Below, in pieces: positions 1-7,922 of a DNA stretch of 64,000 nucleotides (the first letter of the stretch is position 1; each line of letters begins with the position of its first letter). The DNA is from JBDHAC01 sp039588215 (lineage in GTDB: Bacteria > Gemmatimonadota > Gemmatimonadetes > Palauibacterales > Palauibacteraceae). The notes beneath the pieces were generated by a model that did no database searches, was not told the DNA's origin, and saw only the letters and a program-made list of their open reading frames with translations. Location: contig JBDHAD010000011.1 of NCBI GenBank assembly GCA_039588215.1, forward strand, positions 7,463 through 71,462, in the 5' to 3' direction. The position numbers and the translations under genes are program-made.

Positions 1-287
1 GGGAGATGCGCCGTGTCGATGGGACGACCGAGCGTGTCGGTGGTGACGACGGGGATCTGCAGACGACGCAATTCGCCCAGCACGGTGAGCAAGGCTCGAG
101 CCGACGCCTGCCGCTCGATCTCGGTACCCTGAGCGATGCTCGCCCGATAGGTGTGCGCGTACAGCTCCGTCAGCACCTCGGCGTCTCGGCGGAGCACCGC
201 GGCCTGCTGTTGGGTGAAGACCAGGAACGAGAGCAGGACGGCCGCAAACACGATCGCGACCAGCAGGGCCCCGAGGCGGCGTCTCAC
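1..287 (-). CDS. Membrane sensor protein, probable histidine kinase N-terminus (partial, runs off left edge)
   Basis: Only the first 95 codons are inside the window. The protein begins RRR and then has one hydrophobic membrane helix at about residues 5-23. A soluble helical stretch beginning FTQQQAAVLRRDAEVL follows and looks like the start of an extracytoplasmic sensing region. This is the common N-terminal layout of membrane sensor kinases, but no HAMP, dimerisation or ATPase domain is visible, so the kinase assignment is inference and another single-pass signalling protein is possible. The GTG start at 287 overlaps the serS stop as GTGA, which fixes the start and implies translational coupling to serS. 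Confidence 0.5.
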   Translation of the reverse strand, partial: MRRRLGALLVAIVFAAVLLSFLVFTQQQAAVLRRDAEVLTELYAHTYRASIAQGTEIERQASARALLTVLGELRRLQIPVVTTDTLGRPIDTAHL

Positions 288-1609
288 GAGAGCGGCTCGA
301 TGCGTTCGAACCCGACGTACGGGTGAAGCGCCTCCGGCAGAATCACACCCTCGCCGTGCGTATGCCCGTTCTCGAGAAGCGCCACCAGCAGACGCGCCAG
401 GGCCAGGGCGGAGCCGTTGAGGGAATGCACGAACTCCGGGCTCTCGCCCGGAGCCCGTCGGAAGCGGATGTTGCCGCTGCGGGCCTGGTAATCCGTATAG
501 CACGAGCAGCTCGAGACCTCCAGCCACTCACCGACGCCCGCGGACCATATCTCGAGGTCGTACGTGATCGCGTTGGCGAACCCGAGATCGCCGGCCGGAA
601 GCAGCACGCGCCGGTACGGGACCTCCAGCAACTCGAGAACCCGCTCGGCGTGCCCGGTAAGAGTCTCCAATTCCTCCTGCGAGTCCTCCGGACGGCAGAG
701 CCGAACGAGCTCGACCTTGTCGAACTGATGCACGCGCAGGAGACCCCGGGTGTCCTTCCCCGCGGCACCCGCCTCGCGCCGAAAGCACGGGGTGTACGCG
801 ACGTAGGAGAGCGGCAGGTCTTCCCCCGTCAGCATCTCGTCGCGATGGAGATTGGTGAGCGGCACCTCGGCGGTCGGGACGAGGAAAAGGTCGTCCGGCT
901 CCGTGCGATACGCATCCATCTCGAACTTCGGCACGTGACCCGTAGCCATCATCGAGGCGCGTGACACCAGGAGCGGTGGAGCGATCTCGACGTATCCGTG
1001 TTGCTCCGTATGGAGATCGAGCATGAACTGAATGATGGCCCGGCTGAGGCGAGCCCCCTTGTCGACCAGCAGGGGGAAGCCTGACCCGGCGACCTTTGAG
1101 CCGCGCTCGAGGTCCATCACGGGAGGTGGACCAGACCCGTATCGGGGACCTCCATCCGAGCGAGGTGTCCCATGCGCCGATCCGATGTCCCAGTGGGTCG
1201 GGCCACCCGCCGCGCGGCGATCTCCCCACTCCTTGAGCGTCTCGCCCTCTCCCTCTGCGCCCGGCGGCACGCGCTCATCGGGGAGGTTGGGGATCTGGAG
1301 GAGCGCCTCACGCAGCGATTTCTCCACCTCTCCCAACTGACCGTCGAGCTCGCGAATGCGCTTCGCGAGAGTCTGCATGTCGGCGATCTGCTCGCTCGCG
1401 TCCTCGTCCCGTCCCTTTCGCGCCCCGATCTCTTTGGATGCCGCGTTTCGCTCGGCCTTGAGGGTCTCCACCTGGGCGATGAGACGCCGTCGATCCTCAT
1501 CGTGCTGGAGGGCAGCCTGCACGAGGGTCGGAATCTCGGGGTCACCCCGTCGACCGAGGCAGGCCAGGGCGGCCTCTGGATCGGCCCGGAGCGTTCGGAG
1601 GTCGAGCAT
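284..1609 (-). CDS. serS: Seryl-tRNA synthetase
   Basis: Class II aminoacyl-tRNA synthetase that charges tRNA-Ser (and tRNA-Sec where present) with serine in the cytoplasm. The 441-residue product has the full family length. The N-terminal 110 residues are the long coiled-coil arm (Lys/Glu/Arg-rich, starting MLDLRTLRADPEAA). The catalytic core follows, with motif 2 around CFRREAGAAGKDTRG and HQFDKVE, and motif 3 near the C-terminus. The ATG at 1609 is the only sensible start because the conserved MLD..R start is intact. The gene is followed by an overlapping sensor gene. A lipoprotein gene and a hairpin lie upstream, so serS probably has its own promoter within 1610-1688, although I see no convincing -10/-35. 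Confidence 0.97.
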   Translation of the reverse strand: MLDLRTLRADPEAALACLGRRGDPEIPTLVQAALQHDEDRRRLIAQVETLKAERNAASKEIGARKGRDEDASEQIADMQTLAKRIRELDGQLGEVEKSLREALLQIPNLPDERVPPGAEGEGETLKEWGDRRAAGGPTHWDIGSAHGTPRSDGGPRYGSGPPPVMDLERGSKVAGSGFPLLVDKGARLSRAIIQFMLDLHTEQHGYVEIAPPLLVSRASMMATGHVPKFEMDAYRTEPDDLFLVPTAEVPLTNLHRDEMLTGEDLPLSYVAYTPCFRREAGAAGKDTRGLLRVHQFDKVELVRLCRPEDSQEELETLTGHAERVLELLEVPYRRVLLPAGDLGFANAITYDLEIWSAGVGEWLEVSSCSCYTDYQARSGNIRFRRAPGESPEFVHSLNGSALALARLLVALLENGHTHGEGVILPEALHPYVGFERIEPLS

Positions 1610-1662
1610 TTCTCTCTCAGTTGATCGGCAGCCGGAAGCGGGCGGCTACAGATGGATGATCA

Positions 1663-1682
1663 CGGACCGTCCGCACGGTCCG
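1663..1682 (-). terminator. Hairpin six bases after a stop codon, possible terminator
   Basis: An exact 8-base-pair inverted repeat, CGGACCGT, has a 4-base loop and starts six bases beyond the stop codon of the lipoprotein gene at 1689. No T-run follows on the minus strand, so this is not a canonical intrinsic terminator. It could stabilise the 3' end or terminate weakly before serS. Confidence 0.4.
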
Positions 1683-1688
1683 CCGGGG

Positions 1689-2243
1689 TCAGAACGTGCC
1701 GTGCTGCCCGGGGATGAGGACGAAGTCCTCGCAGTTCGGGTTCACGAGCGCGCGAAAGGTCAGGCGCTTCTCCGCCACGTCGATTTCGAGAATCTCGATC
1801 TTCGCGTACCGGCGGCAGACGATGAACGAGTTCGGATCCGCCCGGCTACGCGCTGCCAGCACATCCCCCTCCGAGATCGGAATTGGCACGTCGATCGTAT
1901 AGTCCTCCGAGGGTGCCTCGCCCAGCCCTTCGAAGGACTCCGAGACCTGCTGAAGTCCCGAATCGGTGAGGCTGTCCGCTAGCGCCCCGAACGGAACCAG
2001 CTGGTGCGTGCCCTCGGCGGTGACGAAGTACAAGAAATCCCACTGGTTCGTCTGATCGACTCTCGCGGCTCGCGAGAAGATCACGTCGAACGCAGATGGC
2101 TCCTGCAAAGCCCCTGTGAGGAAATCGACCAGCGATACCTCGACCGGCGTGTCCGGGACATCGAGCAACAGAGCCTCGAAAGGATCGTCGCACGCGGTGA
2201 GCGCGCACATGAGAGTCAGAGCAACGATTCGTATGGTCCGCAT
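1689..2243 (-). CDS. Putative lipoprotein of unknown function
   Basis: The 184-residue protein starts with a lipoprotein signal peptide: MRTIRIVALTLMCALTAC gives a basic n-region, a short hydrophobic core and a lipobox LTAC with the lipidated Cys at residue 18. The mature part is acidic and contains no motif I recognise; two cysteines occur late in it. Secretion and lipid attachment are supported by the sequence, but the function is not. The gene stands alone: it is divergent from manC across a 202-base gap and separated from serS by a hairpin. The ATG at 2243 is the only start that keeps the signal peptide. Confidence 0.75.
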   Translation of the reverse strand: MRTIRIVALTLMCALTACDDPFEALLLDVPDTPVEVSLVDFLTGALQEPSAFDVIFSRAARVDQTNQWDFLYFVTAEGTHQLVPFGALADSLTDSGLQQVSESFEGLGEAPSEDYTIDVPIPISEGDVLAARSRADPNSFIVCRRYAKIEILEIDVAEKRLTFRALVNPNCEDFVLIPGQHGTF

Positions 2244-2326
2244 CGGTGAGAAAACTGTCGCCCCCGGTCCAGCCTGGCAAGCAAGCTAAGTACTGACATG
2301 GCTTTGAATTCCATACACTACCCCGC

Positions 2327-2355
2327 TTGACGCTCTCGGTGCCCCGGGATAGCTT
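2327..2355 (+). promoter_or_regulatory. Probable sigma-70-type promoter of the manC operon
   Basis: TTGACG (2327-2332), an exact 17-base spacer, then TAGCTT (2350-2355). The -35 matches consensus at five of six positions and the -10 is moderate. It lies about 90 bases before manC, in the divergent gap, and reads toward it. Confidence 0.5.
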
Positions 2356-2445
2356 GCGAGCGCGCGCATCGGCGAGGGACGTGGGGCCACCAAGGATGAG
2401 CGGGCGCCCAATGGAGCCATTCCGGCCCACCAGAACGCAACACGG

Positions 2446-3483
2446 ATGACGGGTTCGCTGGACGCGTACGCGGTCATCCTGGCAGGAGGCAGCGGCACGA
2501 GGTTCTGGCCGGCCTCGACACCTACCCACCCTAAGCAGTTTCTGCCACTCGCGAGCGATACTCCCTTGCTCGTCGAGACCGTCGAGCGGGCCGAGGCCCT
2601 GGTCGGACAGGATCGGATCAGGATCGTGTCCGGCGCGGTTCTGGCTGACTCGACTCGCCGCGCGCTGCCTGACCTGACCGAAGGCCAATTCCTGTTCGAG
2701 CCGCGCGCGCGTGGGACGGGCCCGGCACTGACCTGGGCCAGCCATGAGCTGCTCCGGCAGGATGAAGGGGCGATTCTCATCTCCATGCACGCCGATCATC
2801 GGATCGAGCCATTCGACGCATTCCGGGAAGCCACGGCGCTGGCCGTCGAAACCGCTCGGAGCGGTCGTCTGTGCTGCCTCGGCGTGCGCCCCAGTCGGGC
2901 CGAGCCGGGTTATGGCTACGTACACCTGGGTCGCGGCATGGCGTCGCGAGTCTACAGGGTCGACGCCTTCGTGGAGAAGCCGAACGCGCAGACGGCCGAG
3001 GCCTACGTTCGTTCCGGCGAGTACCTGTGGAACACCGGGATTTTCGTCTGGCGCGCAGTGGATTTCCTCGCGGCGGTCGTACAGCATTCACCAGAGATGG
3101 CCGTCGGACTCCCTGACTTGGAGAATGGGGACGTTCCGGCGTTCTTCGAGGGGGTGGAGACGATCTCGGTAGATGTCTCCGTCATGGAGCGGGCGGAGCG
3201 GATCGCCACGGTCGAGGCCGAATTCGACTGGGACGACGTGGGGGTCTGGAACGCCGTCGCGCGGACTCGAGGGCAGGACGCATCCGGAAACACCGCGGTC
3301 GGGCTCGCGCGATTCGGGCAGTCCTCCGACAACATCGTATGGACCGACAGCCTTCGCGCCACCCTCCTGGGGGTCAGCGGACTGGTGGTCGTCGAAGCGA
3401 ACGGAGAGCTGTTGGTTACGACCCGTGAGCTCGCTCCGCGCCTCAACGAGTTGCGGGCGGCTCTGAAGCAAGAAGAGGGATGA
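2446..3483 (+). CDS. manC: Mannose-1-phosphate guanylyltransferase
   Basis: Makes GDP-mannose from mannose-1-phosphate and GTP for surface polysaccharides and glycans. The 345-residue protein has the nucleotidyltransferase signature at the very N-terminus (VILAGGSGTRFWP, then HPKQF), followed by the GMP-type features SMHADHRIE, FVEKP and WNTGIFVW. It ends with the short left-handed-helix tail of the one-domain ManC form; there is no fused phosphomannose isomerase. It is the first gene of a three-gene plus-strand operon and its TGA overlaps the ATG of the next gene (ATGA at 3480-3483). The pairing with another sugar nucleotidyltransferase supports an envelope or exopolysaccharide role, which is inference. 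No strong ribosome-binding site precedes the ATG. Confidence 0.92.
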   Translation: MTGSLDAYAVILAGGSGTRFWPASTPTHPKQFLPLASDTPLLVETVERAEALVGQDRIRIVSGAVLADSTRRALPDLTEGQFLFEPRARGTGPALTWASHELLRQDEGAILISMHADHRIEPFDAFREATALAVETARSGRLCCLGVRPSRAEPGYGYVHLGRGMASRVYRVDAFVEKPNAQTAEAYVRSGEYLWNTGIFVWRAVDFLAAVVQHSPEMAVGLPDLENGDVPAFFEGVETISVDVSVMERAERIATVEAEFDWDDVGVWNAVARTRGQDASGNTAVGLARFGQSSDNIVWTDSLRATLLGVSGLVVVEANGELLVTTRELAPRLNELRAALKQEEG

Positions 3484-4706
3484 GCGAGACGTTGGCCGAC
3501 TCGGGCGTCGACGTGTACGTCTTCGATGATCGCATCAGCGATGCCTGGGCCCCGTTCGCGTTATCACGCCCCGGCTCGGAGCTTCGCTTCGGACGCTGGG
3601 GTCTACGCGAGCGACTGGAGCGCTTCGCGGGCACACCGACCACGGGCCTGTTGACGCGCCCGTGGTTACGCTCCTTCCAGGAAGGATCCACTCCGCCAGT
3701 CCTCTCGCTGGACGATATCCCATCCGACCGTGCTCGGGTCTTCTTGAGCGCCCGGTTCGTCCCAGAGCTCTCAGCACGAGTTCCCGGATCGAGCTCGAAC
3801 CTGTGGACGGACGGACAGGTGGTCGGGTGCCGGCTCTCGCCGGGCGACGACAATCCGGACGCGAGTTGGCTCGCCCAACCGACCCCGTTGCCCGGACTAC
3901 CGGACGAGGAGGTGCCCGGCCGGGTGCTCGGCCACGTCTGGGACTTCATTGCGCACCACGTGGAGCGACTCGCTCTCGACCTGATTCAATCCACCGCCGC
4001 CGCTCCGGACTCCGAGCTTCCCCCGGGCGTCGAGCGGCTCGGAGATCACCAGGTGCGGCTGGGTCCCGGGGTCAGGATCGAGCCAGGAGTGCTCCTGGAC
4101 GTCCGCGCGGGGCCCATCGAGCTCGACGCGAACGTGGAAGTGCGCACGGGCGCGCGTCTAGGCGGACCCCTGTATGCCGGCCCCGGCTGCCGACTTCTGG
4201 GTGGAACGATCGAAGCGCTATCGGCCGGCCCCGTCTGCTACCTGCGCGGTGAGATCGAGGAATCGGCCGTGCTCGGCTATTCAAACAAGGCACATGACGG
4301 GTTCCTGGGGCATGCGTATCTGGGTCGATGGGTGAACCTCGGCGCGTTGACCACGAACAGCGATCTCAAGAACAACTACGGGCCGGTGCGGCTCGGCCCC
4401 CCGGGGCACGAGGTCGATACGGGGCTCCTCAAGCTCGGGTGCCTGATCGGTGACCACGCAAAGACCGGGATCGGACTCATGCTTGGCACCGGCACCGTGC
4501 TCGGTGCGGGCTCCAACGTGTTCGGTACCGACATGCCCCCGAAGTGGGTGCCACCATTCAGTTGGGGGAGCGGTTCCGAGTTGAGCGTCTATAGGAAGGA
4601 CGCGTTCGTGGAAACCGCCGCTCTCGTCATGGAACGGCGGGAGGTCGAGGTGGATGATCGAGCTCGCGCGTGGCTCGCAGCGGTTTGGGATACCGCCTGC
4701 AGATGA
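3480..4706 (+). CDS. GlmU-like bifunctional sugar nucleotidyltransferase/acyltransferase family protein
   Basis: The 408-residue protein resembles the alternative GlmU family found in Bacteroidetes and relatives (TIGR03991-type). That family has an N-terminal degenerate nucleotidyltransferase region (start YVFDDRISDAWAPFALSRP) and a C-terminal left-handed beta-helix with hexapeptide-like repeats, visible here from about residue 195 to 345 (GVRIEPGVLLDVRAGPIEL, LTTNSDLKNNYGPV and GTGTVLGAGSNVFG). Known members are proposed to make UDP-GlcNAc or related sugars; the precise substrate here cannot be read from sequence. The gene sits between manC and an MBL-fold gene with ATGA overlaps at both ends, so the three are co-translated. 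It is not classical GlmU, because the canonical LAAGxGTRM start is absent. Confidence 0.8.
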   Translation: MSETLADSGVDVYVFDDRISDAWAPFALSRPGSELRFGRWGLRERLERFAGTPTTGLLTRPWLRSFQEGSTPPVLSLDDIPSDRARVFLSARFVPELSARVPGSSSNLWTDGQVVGCRLSPGDDNPDASWLAQPTPLPGLPDEEVPGRVLGHVWDFIAHHVERLALDLIQSTAAAPDSELPPGVERLGDHQVRLGPGVRIEPGVLLDVRAGPIELDANVEVRTGARLGGPLYAGPGCRLLGGTIEALSAGPVCYLRGEIEESAVLGYSNKAHDGFLGHAYLGRWVNLGALTTNSDLKNNYGPVRLGPPGHEVDTGLLKLGCLIGDHAKTGIGLMLGTGTVLGAGSNVFGTDMPPKWVPPFSWGSGSELSVYRKDAFVETAALVMERREVEVDDRARAWLAAVWDTACR

Positions 4707-5536
4707 GCCTTTCAGTCGCATCTCTGGGAAGCGGCAGCAGAGGTAACGCATTCCTCATCGAGAACGAGGATACACGCGTCCTGGTCGATGCCGGGTTCAG
4801 CGGGACGGAGTTGGCCCGGCGGCTGGATGCACTCGATGTCGATCCGGAATCGGTTGACGGCGTCGTGGTCACGCACGAGCACCGCGATCATACGGCCGGT
4901 ATGGGGGTCGGTGCTCGACGCTGGGGTTGGCCGCTCTTTCTGAACGAGCGGACGGCTCGGGCGTGCAAGGTCCTCCTCAAAGGAGAGGAGAGGCTCAAAC
5001 CGATCCGTGCGGGTCGGGTGTTACGGGTCGGTGGCCTCGAAGTATACCCCGTGCTGACCTGTCACGACGCCGCGGACCCCGTCGCGGTCACCGTGACCGA
5101 TGTCCGCACGCGGCTCAAGGTTGGCGTCGCTACCGATCTTGGACGACCCACGACCTTGGTTCGGCAGGCCTTACGAGACTGCGCCTTCGTGATCTTGGAG
5201 TCGAACCACGACGAACATCTACTCCGGGAGGGACCGTACCCGTGGTCCGTGAAGCAGCGGATCGGCGGAAGTCGCGGGCACCTCTCCAACCGACTCGCGG
5301 GGGAATTCGCTCGGGAGCTGGCGCACCCGAGACTGGCCGGTGTGCTTTTGGCTCACTTGAGCGCAGAGTGCAACGACCCCGGGAGAGCGCTCGATCGGGT
5401 GGGCAAGGATCTGGAGAAGGTCCGCTATGACGGCCTGCTCGAGGCGGCCATGCAGAACGAGCCGACGGCGCGATACGACGTCAAGGCCCTAGCGCGGGCC
5501 CGAGCGGACGGCCCACAGCTCTCGTTGTTCCCTTAG
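4703..5536 (+). CDS. YycJ/WalJ-type metallo-beta-lactamase fold hydrolase
   Basis: The 277-residue protein has the metal-binding motif THEHRDH near residue 55 and a downstream Asp (ATDLGRP), with the family-typical N-terminus SVASLGSGSRGNAFLIE. This matches the YycJ/WalJ subgroup, nucleic-acid-type MBL proteins whose Bacillus member is linked to cell-wall signalling and DNA repair. The exact substrate is not established by sequence. The ATG at 4703 overlaps the previous stop (ATGA) and gives the conserved start; an upstream in-frame start would extend into the previous gene without homology. It is the last gene of the manC operon and converges on rseP. Confidence 0.85.
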   Translation: MSLSVASLGSGSRGNAFLIENEDTRVLVDAGFSGTELARRLDALDVDPESVDGVVVTHEHRDHTAGMGVGARRWGWPLFLNERTARACKVLLKGEERLKPIRAGRVLRVGGLEVYPVLTCHDAADPVAVTVTDVRTRLKVGVATDLGRPTTLVRQALRDCAFVILESNHDEHLLREGPYPWSVKQRIGGSRGHLSNRLAGEFARELAHPRLAGVLLAHLSAECNDPGRALDRVGKDLEKVRYDGLLEAAMQNEPTARYDVKALARARADGPQLSLFP

Positions 5537-5547
5537 GGGGGCGGGTC

Positions 5548-5569
5548 GCAGGGTCCTTCGCCGACCTGC
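5548..5569 (+). terminator. Weak hairpin after the MBL gene
   Basis: The arms GCAGGGTC and GACCTGC can pair with one bulged base around a 7-base loop, twelve bases after the stop at 5536. It has no clear T-run. It is one of two hairpins in the 79-base convergent gap before rseP. Confidence 0.22.
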
Positions 5570-5592
5570 TCGCTTGCTCCCGACGTTTGGAA

Positions 5593-5610
5593 CCCCGGCG
5601 CCGGCCAGGG
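5593..5610 (-). terminator. Hairpin directly after the rseP stop codon
   Basis: Read on the minus strand, CCCTGGC-CGGC-GCCGGGG forms a 7-pair stem (one G-T pair) with a 4-base loop, five bases after the rseP stop codon. Only TTCC follows, so a classical terminator is not supported. The position matches the other post-stop hairpins in the window. Confidence 0.35.
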
Positions 5611-5615
5611 CCGCG

Positions 5616-6701
5616 TTACAGCCGGAACAGGCGCATCAAATCGTTCCCGATCGCCCAGATCATCAACCCGACGACCACCACCATCCCAGCCGTGGTCCAT
5701 CGGAGCCGCTGTTCAATGCTGACAGCTTTCCCTCGTACGGCTTCTACCACCAGGAACACGAGGTGCCCTCCATCCAGAACCGGAATGGGCAAGAGGTTGA
5801 GGACCGCGAGGTTGATGCTGATCACGGCCATGAATGCGAGGAGGGGCCAGATGCCACCGCGGGCCGCTTGTCCGGAGATCTGTCCGATCATGATCGGACC
5901 GCCGAGTTCGCGGACGGAGCTGCGGCCCGTGACCAGATCCTTGAGAAACCGGACGACCGTCCCGGTCCAGTACACGGTTTGCCCCCACCCCTGGCCGAGC
6001 GCCTCCATGGGGCCGACCGCGCGGGTGGAATCCGTGCCGATCGTGATCCCGATCCGGCCTACGGTCTGGCTCTCCTTGGCGAGCTCGCTGTAGAGCTCCA
6101 CCGGCTCTGGTGTGGCGCGAAGGCTTACCGTCCGGCCATCCCGTTCCACCTCGATATTTACCGGTTCCCCGGGCTTGCGCTGGATGAGGAGCGTGACGTG
6201 GGTGGGCTCCCCGACCGCCGTTCCGTCGATGGCGCGGATGAGGTCGCCGGCCTGGAGGCCGGCTGCCTCGGCCGGCGACCCCTCGGTCACCTCCTGGACC
6301 AGAGGCTCCACCACGCCCGTCTCGTTGGCGAGCGCGGCGAAGGCACCTATCGCGAAGAGCCAGTTCATGATGACCCCTGCGAGAATCACCAGCGTCCGGG
6401 CCCACACGGGCTTCGCCTCGAAGTCGCGTGGCGAGGGCTTCCGCTTTTCCAGCCCGCCCTCGAGCTTCGACGTGACCTCCTCGTCCGCCATCCCGGCCAT
6501 CTTCACGTAGCCGCCGAGCGGAAGCCACGAGAGCACGTATTCCGTCTCGCCTCGGCGGAACCCGAACATCTTGGGACCGAGTCCGATCGAGAATCGCGGG
6601 ACCTCGATACCGACGGCCTTCGCAGCCATGAAGTGTCCCAGCTCGTGCACGAAGATCAGCACTCCGAGCACCAGGATCGTCACGCCTATCGTGAATAGCA
6701 C
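5616..6701 (-). CDS. rseP: Site-2 intramembrane zinc metalloprotease RseP
   Basis: Membrane protease that cleaves anti-sigma factors and signal-peptide remnants within the inner membrane. The 361-residue protein has the active site HELGH at about residue 19 in the first membrane helix, a single PDZ domain at about 120-200 (EGSPAEAAGLQAGDLI), and the second active-site motif LLPIPVLDGGH near residue 310. It has one PDZ domain rather than the two of the E. coli protein, and is correspondingly shorter. The GTG start at 6701 lies 16 bases inside dxr. It is the last gene of the conserved uppS-cdsA-dxr-rseP run. No sigma-E or anti-sigma gene is in the window, so the substrate is unknown. Confidence 0.94.
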   Translation of the reverse strand: MLFTIGVTILVLGVLIFVHELGHFMAAKAVGIEVPRFSIGLGPKMFGFRRGETEYVLSWLPLGGYVKMAGMADEEVTSKLEGGLEKRKPSPRDFEAKPVWARTLVILAGVIMNWLFAIGAFAALANETGVVEPLVQEVTEGSPAEAAGLQAGDLIRAIDGTAVGEPTHVTLLIQRKPGEPVNIEVERDGRTVSLRATPEPVELYSELAKESQTVGRIGITIGTDSTRAVGPMEALGQGWGQTVYWTGTVVRFLKDLVTGRSSVRELGGPIMIGQISGQAARGGIWPLLAFMAVISINLAVLNLLPIPVLDGGHLVFLVVEAVRGKAVSIEQRLRWTTAGMVVVVGLMIWAIGNDLMRLFRL

Positions 6702-7882
6702 CTATACCCCGCGCCGGTCCTCGAGGTTCCTGATCCAGCCGAGACCATCGCCTTTCGAGCGATCTCGCGAGCGGCCCGATCGACCCTCCAGACTTGATCG
6801 ACGGCTCGCACCGGTTCGGGGTCGAAGCACCCGAGGGTGTGCCGCACCAGCTCGGGCAGCTCGGTGAAACGCACTCTCTCTTCCAGGAATGCCGCGACCG
6901 CCACTTCGTTCACGGCATTGAAGACCACGGGCATCACGCCACCCGCACGACCCGCCTCTACACCGAGTCTGAACATCGGGAACGCGTCCTCGCGGACCGG
7001 TTCGAAAGCCAGCGGTCCGGCGGCGATCGGGTCAAACCCTATTTGTCCATCTTCGGGGCGCGCCGGGTAAGCGAGTGCGTACAGAATCGGGACTTCCATC
7101 GTTGGGGGGCCCATCTGCCCGATCGTCGACCCGTCGCGAAACTCGACCATGGAATGGACTATCGAGGTGGGGTGCACGACCACCGAGATGCGTTCGAACG
7201 GGATGCCGAACAGGAAGTGTCCCTCGATCACCTCGAGCGCTTTGTTGGCGAGCGTCGCCGAGTCGATCGTGATCTTCGCCCCCATGTCCCACGTCGGGTG
7301 GGCCAGCGCGTCGGCCGGTGTCACCCCCTCCAGCGCCTCGCGCGCTAGCTGTCGAAACGGACCGCCCGAGGCGGTGAGTATCAGGCGTCGGATCTCTCGA
7401 CTCGGACGACCGCCCAGGCACTGGTGGATCGCGCTGTGCTCGCTGTCCACGGGAAGAATCTCGCCACCGCCACGTGACTGGGCTTGCAGCACCAGCTCGC
7501 CCCCGGCGACGAGCGACTCTTTGTTCGCGAGCGCTAACCGCTTGCCCGCTTCCAGCGCGCGGAGGGTAGGGCCGAGTCCGGCAACTCCCACCAGGGCATT
7601 CAAAACGATGTCCACCGACGGCCACTCGACGGCCTCGATGAGACCCGCCTCTCCGTACCGCCACTTCCCCTTCCAGGTCGGCACGAACCCGGGCTCCGGA
7701 GCATCGCTCAGGACCACCAACTCCGGCTCCAGCTCGGCGGCCAGACGGTCGAGCTCGGCCGCGTTGCTGTGCGCGCTGAGCGCGACGAGGCGGAATCGGT
7801 CCGTGTGGCGCTCGATGACTCGAAGCGCCGAGCGCCCGATCGATCCGGTCGCCCCAAGGATGGCTACGCCGACCCGAGTCAC
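6686..7882 (-). CDS. dxr: 1-deoxy-D-xylulose-5-phosphate reductoisomerase
   Basis: Second enzyme of the MEP isoprenoid pathway: rearranges and reduces DXP to MEP with NADPH and a divalent metal. The 398-residue protein has the N-terminal NADPH motif GATGSIGRSAL, the ANKESLV segment near residue 117, the metal and substrate residues in VDSEHSA, and TASGGPF in the catalytic region. The GTG at 7882 is the start, since the dinucleotide motif begins only seven residues in. It lies 40 bases after cdsA and overlaps rseP by 16 bases. The order uppS-cdsA-dxr-rseP is conserved in many bacteria and ties isoprenoid precursor supply to undecaprenyl carrier synthesis. Confidence 0.97.
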   Translation of the reverse strand: MTRVGVAILGATGSIGRSALRVIERHTDRFRLVALSAHSNAAELDRLAAELEPELVVLSDAPEPGFVPTWKGKWRYGEAGLIEAVEWPSVDIVLNALVGVAGLGPTLRALEAGKRLALANKESLVAGGELVLQAQSRGGGEILPVDSEHSAIHQCLGGRPSREIRRLILTASGGPFRQLAREALEGVTPADALAHPTWDMGAKITIDSATLANKALEVIEGHFLFGIPFERISVVVHPTSIVHSMVEFRDGSTIGQMGPPTMEVPILYALAYPARPEDGQIGFDPIAAGPLAFEPVREDAFPMFRLGVEAGRAGGVMPVVFNAVNEVAVAAFLEERVRFTELPELVRHTLGCFDPEPVRAVDQVWRVDRAAREIARKAMVSAGSGTSRTGAGYRCYSR

Positions 7883-7922
7883 CCGCGCCCTCCGCGACGC
7901 CGCACCCTATGCGGCGCGCCCA

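Noticed and set aside
5574..6698. A 374-codon open frame on the plus strand opposite rseP
   Set aside because: High GC makes long antisense frames common. The minus frame has HELGH, PDZ and LDGGH motifs; the plus frame has only low-complexity charged sequence.
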